Shown here piece after piece: positions 43,521 through 53,700 of a DNA stretch of 64,000 nucleotides. The stretch comes from Methylobacterium sp. Leaf112. GTDB lineage: Bacteria; Pseudomonadota; Alphaproteobacteria; Rhizobiales; Beijerinckiaceae. A model generated the notes under the pieces. It did not search any database, had not been told where the DNA came from, and saw only the letters and a program-made list of their open reading frames with translations. The stretch spans positions 124,829 through 188,828 of the forward strand of contig NZ_LMNG01000001.1 in the NCBI RefSeq assembly GCF_001423295.1, in the 5' to 3' direction. The position numbers and the translations under genes were made by a program. Position 1 is the stretch's first letter; each line of letters starts with the position of its first letter.

Positions 43521-45110
43521 TCAGGACGGCGTCCCCCGAGCCATCAGGGCCAGCACCCGCGTTGCCGCCTCTTCCGGAGTTGTGAAGGTGGTGTCGAGGA
43601 GCGGCACGTCGAGCTCGGCCGCGAGGCGCCGGTAGGTGTCGATCCGGTCCTCCGGCATCTCCGCCGCGGCATCGATGCCGCGCGCGGCCAGCCGCGCCAG
43701 GGTGGCGGGGCGGTCGGTCCAGGTCATCACGCTGAACGGGCGCGGCTCCCACCCGGCGCGGTAGGCCTTCGACAGCAATTGCGACGCCGTGAACCAGTGC
43801 CGGTCGAACACCACCGGCCCCGGGGGCGCCTCCGCCAGCGCCAGGGCGACGGCGTCGTGCGCCACGGCGTCGGCGCGGTCGTGCTGGCCGAGGCGGGCGA
43901 GATGCACCATCAGGGCGCCGACCCGGCCGGCAAACGGGTCGAGCACCGTGGCGCCGAGAGCCGCCGCCACGTGGCGCGCCACCGCCGACTTGCCCGAGCC
44001 GTCGAGCCCGTCGACGGCGAGGGCGATGCGTCCGGCCTGGTCCGCCTTCTCCTGCGCCCGCGTACGCGCCGAGGGGTAGATCCGGCCCTCGCGCCGGCCG
44101 TGTTCGAGGTAGTGCAGCGCGCCCTGCCAGGGCAGGGTGAACAGATCGGCGAGGTCGGGATGCAGGCGCAGGTAGCCGCCCGCGTCGAAATCCCCGGGCA
44201 GGGGACCATCGAGGGAGACGAGGTCGGCCATGCGCCGGGCTTCCTCCGGGGGCGCGGCGTCGGCCCGACTCCGGACCCGACTCCGGAAATGACGCGCCAG
44301 GGTATCGTCGTCTCCGAGAATGCCCTCGGCCACGGCCGCCGCGCGGGCCGCAGGATCGAGCACGATGGCGTCGTACGCGGCCCGCAGGCCGCCCGCTTCC
44401 CAGGTCGCGTACCACCGCCGCCAATGGCCGCCGACGCTTCGGTCGAACTCGGTGTTGCGGGCATAGGCCGCCCCGCCCTGGATCACCTTCGCCTCGAACT
44501 GGGCGTAGGTCCGGATCGGATAGTGGTAGATGGTGAGGCGCGGTTCGTCCGCCTGCGTCACCGGGCGGTCGTAGGTCGCCTCGTGGTTGCCCTGGCAGAT
44601 GGAGACGAATCCATCCGCCCGGCACACCGCCTTGGCGCTGACGGTGCGGATGAGCTTGGAGCGGCTTCGATCCGCCACCGGCGCCAGCACGGCGAGGGTC
44701 CCGTCGGCGAGCACGTCGCGACCGCTGCCTTCCTCTGGCGGGATCATGTTGCGGCGGCGGACCATGAGCACATCGGCGGAGGCCTGCGCCAGTACCTGTT
44801 TCAGGTTGCCGCCCGCGGCGTGCCAGAACTCGTCGGCGTCGCTGTTGATGATCCAGTCGGCCTTCAGGAGATCGCGGGCGAGGCGCGCCATCCGGGTGAC
44901 CCAGGCGTATTGTCGGTAATCCTGATCCTCCTCGACGAGGAGGCAGACCCGCCCCGTCGGCACGAACCGCGCGACCACGTCGAGGGTGCCGTCGGTGGAT
45001 CCGTTGTCGGTGATGACGATGAAATCCACCCCTTGGGCGAGGTGGTAGGTGAGGAAGTCCGCGATGATGTCGATCTCGTTGCGGATCAGCAGCGTCATCA
45101 ACAGGCGCAT
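43521..45110 (-). CDS. Glycosyltransferase (GT2/GT92-like) fused to a P-loop kinase-like module
   Basis: 529 residues. The N-terminal part (about 1-270) is a GT-A enzyme: LLIRNEIDIIADFLTYHLAQ, ITDNGSTDGTLDVV, and DWIINSDADEFW with the DxD motif. A short linker region (about 303-350) carries GPLPGDFDAGGYLRLHPDL and LHYLEHGRREGR. The C-terminal part (about 355-529) is a thymidylate-kinase-like P-loop fold: ALAVDGLDGSGKSAVARH near residue 365, VVFDRHWFTASQLLSKAYRA and a DRIDTYRRLA helix. The linker and kinase module recur in the GSCFA gene nearby. The kinase substrate is unknown. Last gene of a minus-strand operon. Confidence 0.85.
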   Translation of the reverse strand: MRLLMTLLIRNEIDIIADFLTYHLAQGVDFIVITDNGSTDGTLDVVARFVPTGRVCLLVEEDQDYRQYAWVTRMARLARDLLKADWIINSDADEFWHAAGGNLKQVLAQASADVLMVRRRNMIPPEEGSGRDVLADGTLAVLAPVADRSRSKLIRTVSAKAVCRADGFVSICQGNHEATYDRPVTQADEPRLTIYHYPIRTYAQFEAKVIQGGAAYARNTEFDRSVGGHWRRWYATWEAGGLRAAYDAIVLDPAARAAAVAEGILGDDDTLARHFRSRVRSRADAAPPEEARRMADLVSLDGPLPGDFDAGGYLRLHPDLADLFTLPWQGALHYLEHGRREGRIYPSARTRAQEKADQAGRIALAVDGLDGSGKSAVARHVAAALGATVLDPFAGRVGALMVHLARLGQHDRADAVAHDAVALALAEAPPGPVVFDRHWFTASQLLSKAYRAGWEPRPFSVMTWTDRPATLARLAARGIDAAAEMPEDRIDTYRRLAAELDVPLLDTTFTTPEEAATRVLALMARGTPS

Positions 45111-45128
45111 CGTCGCCCGCCTCCTTTT

Positions 45129-45869
45129 TCACGTGAAATGGTTAGCGATTTCGTCACGCATGAGGGCGCCGTAGGAGGCGTTGGCGTGGGTGACGTCGTG
45201 CGCCCAGTAATCCGGGTGGAGACAGCCGTCGGCGTCGGCGCAGGCCGCGGGTGCCGGTACGAAAGCGATGCCGAACCGGTCCGCCACCGCCCGCTGCACG
45301 TTTTGCTCCACCTGCCAGAGCTTGAGCCGCACCGTGGCGGGCGTCAGAGCGAGGTCGTGCGGATCGAGGCCGTGAGCCGCCGCGAGCTTGGCGCCGTAGG
45401 CCCCGATGCCGATGAGTTCGGCGAGGCGCGCGGCATCGGCTTTCGGCGGTGGCGCGCCGACGAGAACGACGCGGGCGGGGCCATGGGCCGCGAGCCGCTC
45501 CACGAACGCCGCGAGTCCCGCCCCGGTCTCGGCGAAGCGCGCACGCACGGCCCGCTCGGGGACGACGACGGCGTTGTCGCGCAACGGCAGGTGGGCGAGT
45601 TCGGCGACGACGAGGTCGAAGGCGGGGCTGCCCTGGAGAAGGAAGGCATCGTTGTAGCGGTTGCCCTCCCAGGCCAGCGCGATGCGCCGCCCCGATGCGT
45701 GCGCGCAAAGACGGTCCCAGTACACGGCCTGCTTCGGCCCCCCGGAGAGGCCGACGAAGCGCCGGTCCTCGGGGTCGAGGGGTAGGAGGGCGGGTGCCTC
45801 GGCGCGGTCGCCCCGTGCCACGCCGAGCGCCTTGCGGTGCGAGTGGCCGGCGATGACGATGGCGCTCAC
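45129..45869 (-). CDS. SGNH-hydrolase-like protein in the glycan operon
   Basis: 246 residues from GTG 45869, which overlaps the stop of the upstream GSCFA gene (GTGA). It starts IVIAGHSHRKALGV, a degenerate SGNH block I (GxSH instead of GDS), and ends with HPDYWAHDVTHANASYGALM, where an Asp-x2-His pair resembles block V. Together with AELAHLPLRDN and VVLVGAPPPKADAARL the fold is SGNH-like, but the missing Ser-Asp context makes esterase activity uncertain. A role in modifying a surface glycan is inferred from the operon. Confidence 0.7.
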   Translation of the reverse strand: MSAIVIAGHSHRKALGVARGDRAEAPALLPLDPEDRRFVGLSGGPKQAVYWDRLCAHASGRRIALAWEGNRYNDAFLLQGSPAFDLVVAELAHLPLRDNAVVVPERAVRARFAETGAGLAAFVERLAAHGPARVVLVGAPPPKADAARLAELIGIGAYGAKLAAAHGLDPHDLALTPATVRLKLWQVEQNVQRAVADRFGIAFVPAPAACADADGCLHPDYWAHDVTHANASYGALMRDEIANHFT

Positions 45870-47737
45870 GACGTGCCCCGCCACGGCAGGATGCCGCGCT
45901 CGGTCATCAGGGCCAGGGCCCGTTCCGCCGCCGCCTCCGGCGTCGTGCGCGAGGTGTCGAGGAGCGGCACGTCGAGTTCGGCGGCCAGCCGCCGGTAGGT
46001 CTCGACGCGGTCCTGCGTCATCTCCAGGGCGTCGCGGTCCTCGCCGCGCGCGATCATGCGGGCGACGGTGGTCTCGCGGTCGGCCCAGCACAGGAGGGTG
46101 AAGGGCCGGGGCTCCCAGCCGGGGCGGTAGAGCGAGGAGAGCAGCTGCGAGGCGGTGAACCAGTGCCGGTCGAACACGATTGGCACGCCCTCGGGCACCC
46201 GGTCCATGGCCATGGCGACGGCGGCGTGAGCGACGGCATCGGCGAGCGCGTGCTGCCCCGTGCGCGCGAGCCAGACCAGGAGCGGCCCGTTGCCGTCGTA
46301 GGGATGGAGCACGCAGCCGCCGATGGCCTCGGCGACGAGGCGGGCGACCGTCGACTTGCCGGCCCCGTCGAGCCCGTCGAGCACGAGGGCGATGCGCTGG
46401 GCCTGTGCCACCTTGGTCTCGGCGCGCGTCACGTTCGAGGGATAGAGCCGGCCCTCGCGGCGTCCGTGTTCGAGGTAGTGCAGGTCGCCCTGCCACGGAT
46501 GGGCGAACAGGGCCGCGAGGTCCGGGTGAAGGCCGATATAGCCCGCGCCCTCGAAATCCGGCGGCAGGGGGCCGTGCTCCGCCGCGAGCGTGGCGATCCT
46601 TGCGGCTGTCTCGGGATCGGGGGCATCGTCGGGCATGGCGGCGGTCTCGGGGCTCTGTGACCCGTGAGTGGGGGCGGGTGGTCCGGTGGGGCCGGGATGC
46701 CCGGCCATCTCCTCCTCGCATTCGGTCTCGGCGATGGCGCCGGAGAGGACGGCGCTCACGGGCGTCGCCGATGGGGCTGGGTCGGTCTCGCCCGGCGGGT
46801 CGCGGCCGCACGCGGCGAGGAACGCCCGCATCACCGCCGCGATCCCCTCCCGGCTGACGTTGCGGCGGTCGGGGGCGAAGAAGGTGTCCGGCGCCTGAGG
46901 CCCGGTGACGATCTCGTAGGCCGGAAAGTAGATCACGTCGGTCGCGCCGCGGGCGACGCTCTCGGCGGCCACGCGTAGCACCGCCTTGGCGTGGGTGGAG
47001 GCTTCCAGCACGTGGCGCCCGCCCGCCGTGGCGACGAGGGGCACCGGCGAGACCGTGAGGATGATCCTGACCGCCGGGTTGAAGGCGCGCAGGTCCGCGA
47101 CGAAGGCAGCGAGGTCCTCCGTCACCTCCGCGCAGGAAAACTCGACGAACCGGTGCCGGGCCGGATCGAACCGCCCCGCCACGGTGCCGGGGCAGGCGGG
47201 AAACACCGCCCCGTCCCGGGCCGTCCAGGCCTCCGTGAGTCCGAGGGTGACGATGAGCACGCCGGCCCGCGCGAAGGCATCCCGCGTCAGCCGCAGGTGC
47301 TGGGCGGTCAAGGCTTCGAACTCGGCTTCGGTTCGGGCGGCGTAGCGCAGGCCGGGCCGGTAGGGATCGACGATCCGGTCGGGTTCGCACCAGCGATCCT
47401 CTTGCGGCGCGAACGTGCCACAGGCCCGCCGCAGGAGCTGCAGCAGTTGCCGGGCGGTGTAGACGTTGCCGTAGGCGGCGCTGTAGCGGCCGTAGCCCAT
47501 GGCTTCGGGGGGAATCCGCAGCCAGTCGGCCAAGGGCTCGGTGCGGAGGTAGTGCAGGCCGGCCCGTTCCAGGAACGGAACCAGGTTGGCGGCAAAGCAG
47601 CTGCCCACGGACATGATGGCGGCGTCGTGCGGAATCAGCGGGTCGGTGGCCGGATTGACGAGGGCGTGGGGGGAGCGCTCCGCGAAGGCACGGCCCCAGA
47701 ACGCCCGGTCGGGCAGCCCGCGATAGGGATGCGTCAT
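45866..47737 (-). CDS. GSCFA-domain protein fused to a P-loop kinase-like module
   Basis: 623 residues. The N-terminal GSCFA domain (about 40-290) carries the family-naming motif in IMSVGSCFAANLVPFLERAG, then MGYGRYSAAYGNVYTARQLL, VTLGLTEAWTARDG and ILTVSPVPLVATAGGRHVLE. It belongs to the SGNH-like superfamily. After a low-complexity Pro/Glu linker (about 320-375) comes GPLPPDFEGAGYIGLHPDL and LHYLEHGRREGR, then a kinase-like domain with LVLDGLDGAGKSTVARLVAE near residue 450 and VFDRHWFTASQLLSSLYRPG. The last 245 residues are paralogous to the end of the neighbouring glycosyltransferase. Start and stop overlap the adjacent genes by 4 bases. Confidence 0.86.
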   Translation of the reverse strand: MTHPYRGLPDRAFWGRAFAERSPHALVNPATDPLIPHDAAIMSVGSCFAANLVPFLERAGLHYLRTEPLADWLRIPPEAMGYGRYSAAYGNVYTARQLLQLLRRACGTFAPQEDRWCEPDRIVDPYRPGLRYAARTEAEFEALTAQHLRLTRDAFARAGVLIVTLGLTEAWTARDGAVFPACPGTVAGRFDPARHRFVEFSCAEVTEDLAAFVADLRAFNPAVRIILTVSPVPLVATAGGRHVLEASTHAKAVLRVAAESVARGATDVIYFPAYEIVTGPQAPDTFFAPDRRNVSREGIAAVMRAFLAACGRDPPGETDPAPSATPVSAVLSGAIAETECEEEMAGHPGPTGPPAPTHGSQSPETAAMPDDAPDPETAARIATLAAEHGPLPPDFEGAGYIGLHPDLAALFAHPWQGDLHYLEHGRREGRLYPSNVTRAETKVAQAQRIALVLDGLDGAGKSTVARLVAEAIGGCVLHPYDGNGPLLVWLARTGQHALADAVAHAAVAMAMDRVPEGVPIVFDRHWFTASQLLSSLYRPGWEPRPFTLLCWADRETTVARMIARGEDRDALEMTQDRVETYRRLAAELDVPLLDTSRTTPEAAAERALALMTERGILPWRGTS

Positions 47738-49585
47738 CGCCGGGCGTCGCTCCTGCGGAATGCGAGGCGGCCGAGGCCCGTCGCCAGCACCGTCCGCACC
47801 ACGGCGGCAAGGGCCGGCCTGCCGCGTCGATGGAAGGCACCGCGCCGTGCTCCCGCTTCCTCCGGTGACGGGCTTTGCCCTTGCCTTGCGCTTTGCGCAG
47901 CGGCAAGGGCGTACGCCAGCCGCCCGCGCTCGCGGTCGAGCTCCGCCGCGTAGCGGACCACCCGGTCGGTCCGGCGGCGGGATTCCTCCAAGTCCTCGGT
48001 CACCGCGGCGACCCGGCGGTCACCGTCCGCGCGGAGCGCCGCAACCTCGCCATGCAGGTGGGCGAGGGCACGGTCTCGTTCGGCGAAGGGGTCGGGCGGG
48101 CCCGTGCGCAACGGCAGCGACGTCGCTCCGAGCCACGCCCGGTTCCGGCGCGTTTCGATCCCGCTCACCGCCGTCTGGAACCGATTTTCCCGGGCGAGCG
48201 CCTCGTCCAGGGCCGCCGCGTCGAGGGTGATGCCGATGCCCTCGGCGACGGCGAGCACGAGCGGCAGCAAGGTCGGGCTGATTCCGGGGGCGGGCGACCC
48301 GCAGACCTCGACATCCGTGAATGCGTTGATCAGCCCCCGCACGAGGAGATGACCGAAGCAGAGGGCCTCGACCTCCCACTCGGCGTCGATGAAGATCGGG
48401 ACGCCGCCCCGGTGCAGGAGATTGCGCGGGATCGCATCGACGGCTTCGCCCGGAAGCGGCGTTCCCAGGGTGAGGTCCGCGCCGTCGGCATAGTGCGCCC
48501 GCACGGCATCCCGCCAGACCGAGGCCCAGGCCACGATCCCGGCCACGGTCCAGCCGTCGTGGGCGAGCAAGGCCTGCAGACCCGCCTGCCACGGCACGCC
48601 GGGCACGAAGGGCTCGTCGGGGAACCGGTTGGTCACCCCATCCACCGTTCGCGGCAGATCCGCGTGGAGCGGCGCACGGGTCACGCGGATCGCATCGCCC
48701 ACGCGCACGAAGCCGACCACCTTGTCGAAGGCGGGTCGGCGGCGATGGCCGAAATGCAGGGCGAGCCGCGGGTCTTCCGGAAGGGTCGACACCGACGCCG
48801 CGACCGCGAAGGCGGGGGCGAGATCGCCGAGGAGTTCGGCGCGGGCCACGGCCGCCCAGGCACGCTGGAGCGAGCGCCCGCCCGGTCCGGGGCCGTCCGG
48901 ATCGAACGGCGCAGCGGCAGCGGCGAGGAGACCGGGCTCGAACGGTCCACCCGCGTCGAGACCGCGTTCGCCGACGAGGCTGAGGGCGAGGCGGCGATCG
49001 GGAAAGGGAAACCACCATGCCTGCTGCGTGAGGCCGAGGCGGGCGAGCCGGTCCCGCAGGCCGCGCCGCGTCGGTAGCGCCGAGCCGTCGGGATGCGTGC
49101 GATCCGCGAAGCCGACCGGGTCGAGGGTTGGCATCCGCCTCCGAATGGCCGGTGAGGTGGCGCAGGCTCGACGCGTTCGCCACCACCACGACGAGCTGTC
49201 CACCGGGCCGCAGGAGCCCGGCCGCTCGGTCGAGGGCCTGGGTGAGACGGTCGGCCCCGGTTCTCGAATCCGGCGGACACCGACGCGCCGAATCGGCTTC
49301 CCCTTCGCCGGGGGGGACGCCGAGGCCGTCCAAGGCCGAGGTCGTTGGATGGAGCAACACCACGGCATCGTAGCGAGACTGGTCCGCTCGCGCCTTCAGG
49401 ATCGTCACCGACCGTGCGGTCTCACGGAGGGCCGCCACGAGATCGGCGGTCGCGCCCCCGGCGACGAGGACCGAACCGGTGAGGAGCGACCGAAAGGGAT
49501 GGAGCACGCGCGGGTCCGTGCCGGACATGTCCGTGCGCGCCGACTGCGTCGCCTCGCGAAGATCTGCCGGAACATCCCAACTCAT
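47734..49585 (-). pseudogene. Methyltransferase-like glycan-cluster gene with a single-base frameshift
   Basis: Read as one gene it would encode about 616 residues with one extra base. The N-terminal part (49585 to about 49130) starts MSWDVPADLREATQ and contains SVLVAGGATADLVAALRETA, YDAVVLLHPTTSALDGLG and LLRPGGQLVVVVANAS, a Rossmann methyltransferase-like fold. At about 49120-49150 sense continues in another frame as TLDPVGFADRTHPDG, QQAWWFPFPDRRLALSLVGE, and later a coiled-coil tail (EESRRRTDRVVRYAAELDRE). Past the break the original frame turns Arg/Pro-rich. An extra G in GCGGATG is the simplest explanation. A 4-base overlap with the GSCFA gene shows it heads the operon. Confidence 0.75.
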
Positions 49586-49731
49586 TTACCGATCAGAAGT
49601 ATAGTCTATTGCCACTTTTACCCAATAGGCGGTTTTTTGCGATTGCATGGACAATCGAAGGACCCGGACTTATTGTTCTAGCGTTCACAAAGTCAAACCG
49701 ACAGGCCCCGTTGTTCAGCCCGAGTCGCAGG

Positions 49732-50775
49732 ATGAATTTTTACAACGGCAGGATTTTTGGTCGGCCGAAAGTGCTCGTGACGAGTACGTTCAACGATGCA
49801 ATGAACACGAATACTTCGATTCGCCCCTGCTTGGCAGAAGGGTTTGCTGAGGTTCTCGGATCCGATCGCGTGATGGCGGTCCCCCTCGACCTCGCGCCGG
49901 CAGCGATCCGTGTATTCTGCCCCGATCTCGTGGTTGCGGTCGGCAGTATCGTGCCGGATGCTTCGGATTTGCGCGGTCTTCGCCGTGCCGCCGACAGTAT
50001 AGGCGCCGAACTGGCTTACTGGCTTCACGACGACCCGTACGAGTTCGATTACGCGTTCAAGGCCGAACTCACCGCGGACATCATCTTCTCGAACGATTCC
50101 TGGGCGGTGCACCATTACCGGCATGGCGACGTCCACCACCTGCCTCTGGCCGCCTCGCGGACGCGGCACCTCCGTGATCTCACGCCGCTGCCCGAGCGCG
50201 AGACCATGGTGTTCTTCTGCGGTGTCGCCTACCCGAACCGCGTCGCCCTGATCCGCCGTGCGGATGCGGTGCTGTCGCGTCATCCCGTGGCGATCCTCGG
50301 GACCGGCTGGCCCTCCGACATCCGCTGCGCCACCAACCGGCGCCTCACCGCGGCCGAGATGGCGGATCACGCCGCCGACGCCCGCCTGACCCTCAACATC
50401 GGCCGCGATCTCGATATCGCCAACCGGCGCTTCGCCCTGCCGCCAGCGACGCCGGGGCCGCGCACCTTCGAGGTCGCGCTCGCCGGTTCGGCGCAGCTGT
50501 TCTTCGCCACCGGCCTGGAGATCTGCGACGCCTTCGAGCCGGGCCGGGAAATCCTCCTCGTGGACGGTGTCGCCGACATCGCCCGCGCCATCGAGCAGGC
50601 CCTGGACGACCCCGATGCGATCCAGGCCATCGCGATGCGGGCGCAGATCCGCGCCTTGCGCGACCACACCTACACGCAGCGTGCCGCCCGGATGCTCGCC
50701 CTCTGCCGCAACACGGCGGGCCTCGGCCTGTCCGGCGGATCGGAGCGGCCGCGCCTGGCCCTGGCCCGGCGCTGA
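49732..50775 (+). CDS. CgeB-like glycosyltransferase
   Basis: 347 residues from ATG 49732. The N-terminal half has KVLVTSTFNDAMNTNTSI, ADSIGAELAYWLHDDPYEFD and ADIIFSNDSWAVHHYR. The C-terminal half has ETMVFFCGVAYPNRVALIRR and GPRTFEVALAGSAQLFFATG, with a late Glu as in GT-B enzymes, then FEPGREILLVDGVADIARAI. This matches the CgeB/glycosyl-transferase-1-like family. It diverges from the methyltransferase-like gene across a 146-base AT-rich promoter region. The gene that follows after 17 bases starts with a paralogous domain. Confidence 0.85.
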   Translation: MNFYNGRIFGRPKVLVTSTFNDAMNTNTSIRPCLAEGFAEVLGSDRVMAVPLDLAPAAIRVFCPDLVVAVGSIVPDASDLRGLRRAADSIGAELAYWLHDDPYEFDYAFKAELTADIIFSNDSWAVHHYRHGDVHHLPLAASRTRHLRDLTPLPERETMVFFCGVAYPNRVALIRRADAVLSRHPVAILGTGWPSDIRCATNRRLTAAEMADHAADARLTLNIGRDLDIANRRFALPPATPGPRTFEVALAGSAQLFFATGLEICDAFEPGREILLVDGVADIARAIEQALDDPDAIQAIAMRAQIRALRDHTYTQRAARMLALCRNTAGLGLSGGSERPRLALARR

Positions 50776-50792
50776 CGAAACACGCACACCCC

Positions 50793-53700
50793 ATGGCGGA
50801 TTTCTCGATCCTGCTCCTCGACACGGAGCCAGGCACGCACAATCATTACATCGTGCTCGCCATCGCCGACGCCCTGCGGCGCCATCCGCGGGTGGCGCGG
50901 GTGCATCTGGCGGGGCACGCCGACGCCCTGGCCACCCTCACGGACGAGGGGCTCGACACGGTGCTCGCCTTCGGCGGCGCGCGTAAGCACGCGCCCGTTC
51001 TCGGTCGCCTCGCCGCTCGGGCGCAGCTCAGCATCCTGTGGACCACGGAAGATCCCTACGAGCTCGCCGACAACGTACGCTGCTCCACGGGGTTCGACCT
51101 CGTCTTCACCAACGACAAGGCCAGCGTCGCGGCCTATGGCGGGCGCGCCCGGCACCTGCCGCTGGCGGCAGCGAGCCTGTTCCAGGACCTGCCCCGTCCT
51201 CGGCGACGACCGGGACTACCTCTACGATCTGCTGTTCGTCGGCACCGCCTGGCCGAACCGGGTCGCGAGCCTCAACGCGATCCTGGCGACCCTGTCGCGC
51301 GATCTCAGGGTCAAGCTCGCCCTCCCGTGGAACACCTTTATCGGTCCGCCCGCCCTCGACGATCCGGGCCTCGTCACCGACTGGCGCTCCGGCAACCGCG
51401 ACTTCGCGCGGTTGGCCAATCGCAGCCGCGTCGTCCTCACCCTGCCACGGGTGTTCTCCGCCTCCGACCCGAACCAGGCGCAGGGCTCGACACCTCCGCC
51501 CCGACTGTTCGAGACGGCGCTCGCCGGCGGGTTCCAGGTGGTGATCTCGCCGGAACCCGAGATCCGCGACTATTACGAGCCCGATGCCGAGATCGCCCTC
51601 TGCGCCGACGACGCGGCGGGCGCGCGGATCATCGCCGAGATGCTGGACCGGCCTGCGGCGCGGATCGCGGCGGCACGCGCCGCCCGCGCCCGAACCCGGG
51701 CCGAACATCTCTACGATCACCGCGTCGCCGAGATCTTCGAAACGGCGGGCGGCCCGCACCGGCGGGCCCGGCCTGCCGAGCGGCCGGCTGCGCGCACCGT
51801 GCTGATGGTCAGCCACAACCGCACGGGCTATCGCGACGGCGGCGGCGTCGAGATTTACCAGGACGCCCTCGTGGGTCTCGCGCCGGATTACGCGATCCTG
51901 TTCCTATTTCCCGTGCTCCACGATGGACGCTGGTCCCTGCGCCTCGAAGGGCGTGGTCTCGGCCAGACCATCGAATGCGGCGAGATCGGTCTGCCCAAGC
52001 TCACCGACCCCCATGTCGAGGGCGTGTTCGAACGCATCCTGTTCGAGCAGCGCGTGGACCTCGTCCACATCCACCACCTGCTCCACCTGCCGCTCAGCCT
52101 GCCCCTGGTGGCGCGGGCCTGCGGCGTGCCGGTGATCTACCACCTCCACGACCACCACCTCATCTGCGAGCGCTGGCTCCTGCTCGATCATGCCGGCCGC
52201 TTCTGCGACGTGGTGAACCGCGGGCGCGACCAGTGCGATGCCTGCCTCATCGCATCCAGCAACTACCCGCCGGGCGCCAAGGCGCGCCGCGACGGGTTCG
52301 TCTCGCTCCTCGTCCGCGCCGTCGACCGGTTCATCACCAGCACTCCGGCGACGGGGGCCTACCTGCGGGCGTTCTACCCGGAGATCGAGGCCGACCGCGT
52401 CGTCGAGATCGCGATGCTGGCCCCCGTCGAGCCCACCCCCATCGTGCCCATGCTCCGGCCCGAGCGCGACGACGGTCCCCGGCTCACCGTCGCGGTGGTC
52501 GGCAACTTCGCCTCGCACAAGGGAGGCGACGAGATCGTCGAGCTCATGCGGATCTGCGAGGAGTACCGTATCCATTTCAAGGTGTTCGGCCGGGTCGACG
52601 CGCACCACGCCGGGCGCCTGCGCGGAATCGCGCCGGACCGGATCACCCTCTCGGGTCCCTACGAGCCGCACGCCATCCACGGCCTGCTGAGCGGTTGCGA
52701 TGTCTCGCTCCATCTTTCGACGTGGCCCGAGACCTACGTCATCGCCCTGACGGAGGCGTGGCAGGCCGGTCTCGTCCCCGTGGCGACCGCCCTGGGCGCG
52801 CTCGCCGAGCGGGTGACGGACGGGGTCGACGGCTTCCTCGTCCCGCCCCACGATTCGGGGGCGGTGCGGGCAAGGCTCCTCGATCTCTACTACGACCCTG
52901 CCCGTCTCGCGCGGATGCGGAACGCGGTGCAGGCCAAGCGCTTTCCGACCGTGGCCGCGCATCTCGAAGCCGTACGACGCGTCTACGACGGGCTCGTGGC
53001 CGCGCGTCCATGCCCGCACGATCGGGTGCCGGACCGTCTGCGCGTCACCTTCGACCTGTCGCTCGCCGAGATGGGCCTGCGGGTGAACGCCCCGTCCTGG
53101 GTGTCGCGCGACATCCACTGGGACGGGACCTATGCCGCCGCCCTCGGTGCCACCGGGCGTGCGCGGCCCGCGACGCCCCTCCTCGACGATCTGCCCGCAT
53201 CGGACCGGGCCCTGCCGGCCGTCGTGCTCCCCCTGACCCACGCGACCCTGGCCTTCGCCCGCGACGGCCTGCGCCTCGACGACAGGGAGATCGCGAACCC
53301 GGGCGGCCACGACCTCGTGCTGCGCCACCTCGCGGTGAAGGGCTGGCTGCACAGGCTCGACGCCGCGCCCGCCGCGCGGACCTACCTGCGGTTCACCGGA
53401 CCATCGCGCACCGCCTACGCAGTCCTTCAGCCCGACGACCGCCCCGACGTGGCCGACAGCCTCGGCGATCCCGGCGCCGCGCGCTCCGGCTTCACCGGGA
53501 CCATCGACGTCGCCGGCCTCGCGTTCGGGCCGCACACCCTCGACCTCGTCCAGGCCGGGCGCGACGGGCTGCTCGTGGCGCAGGGCTTCGGCCAGGTCTT
53601 CGCGGGGGGCGCGACGGAGGGGGCGCTGGTGCGGTTCGCCCGCGAGGCCACGCCGCCCGGTGCCGTCCCCGGCCCCGCCCTCCTCGACCTGCGTCAGAAC

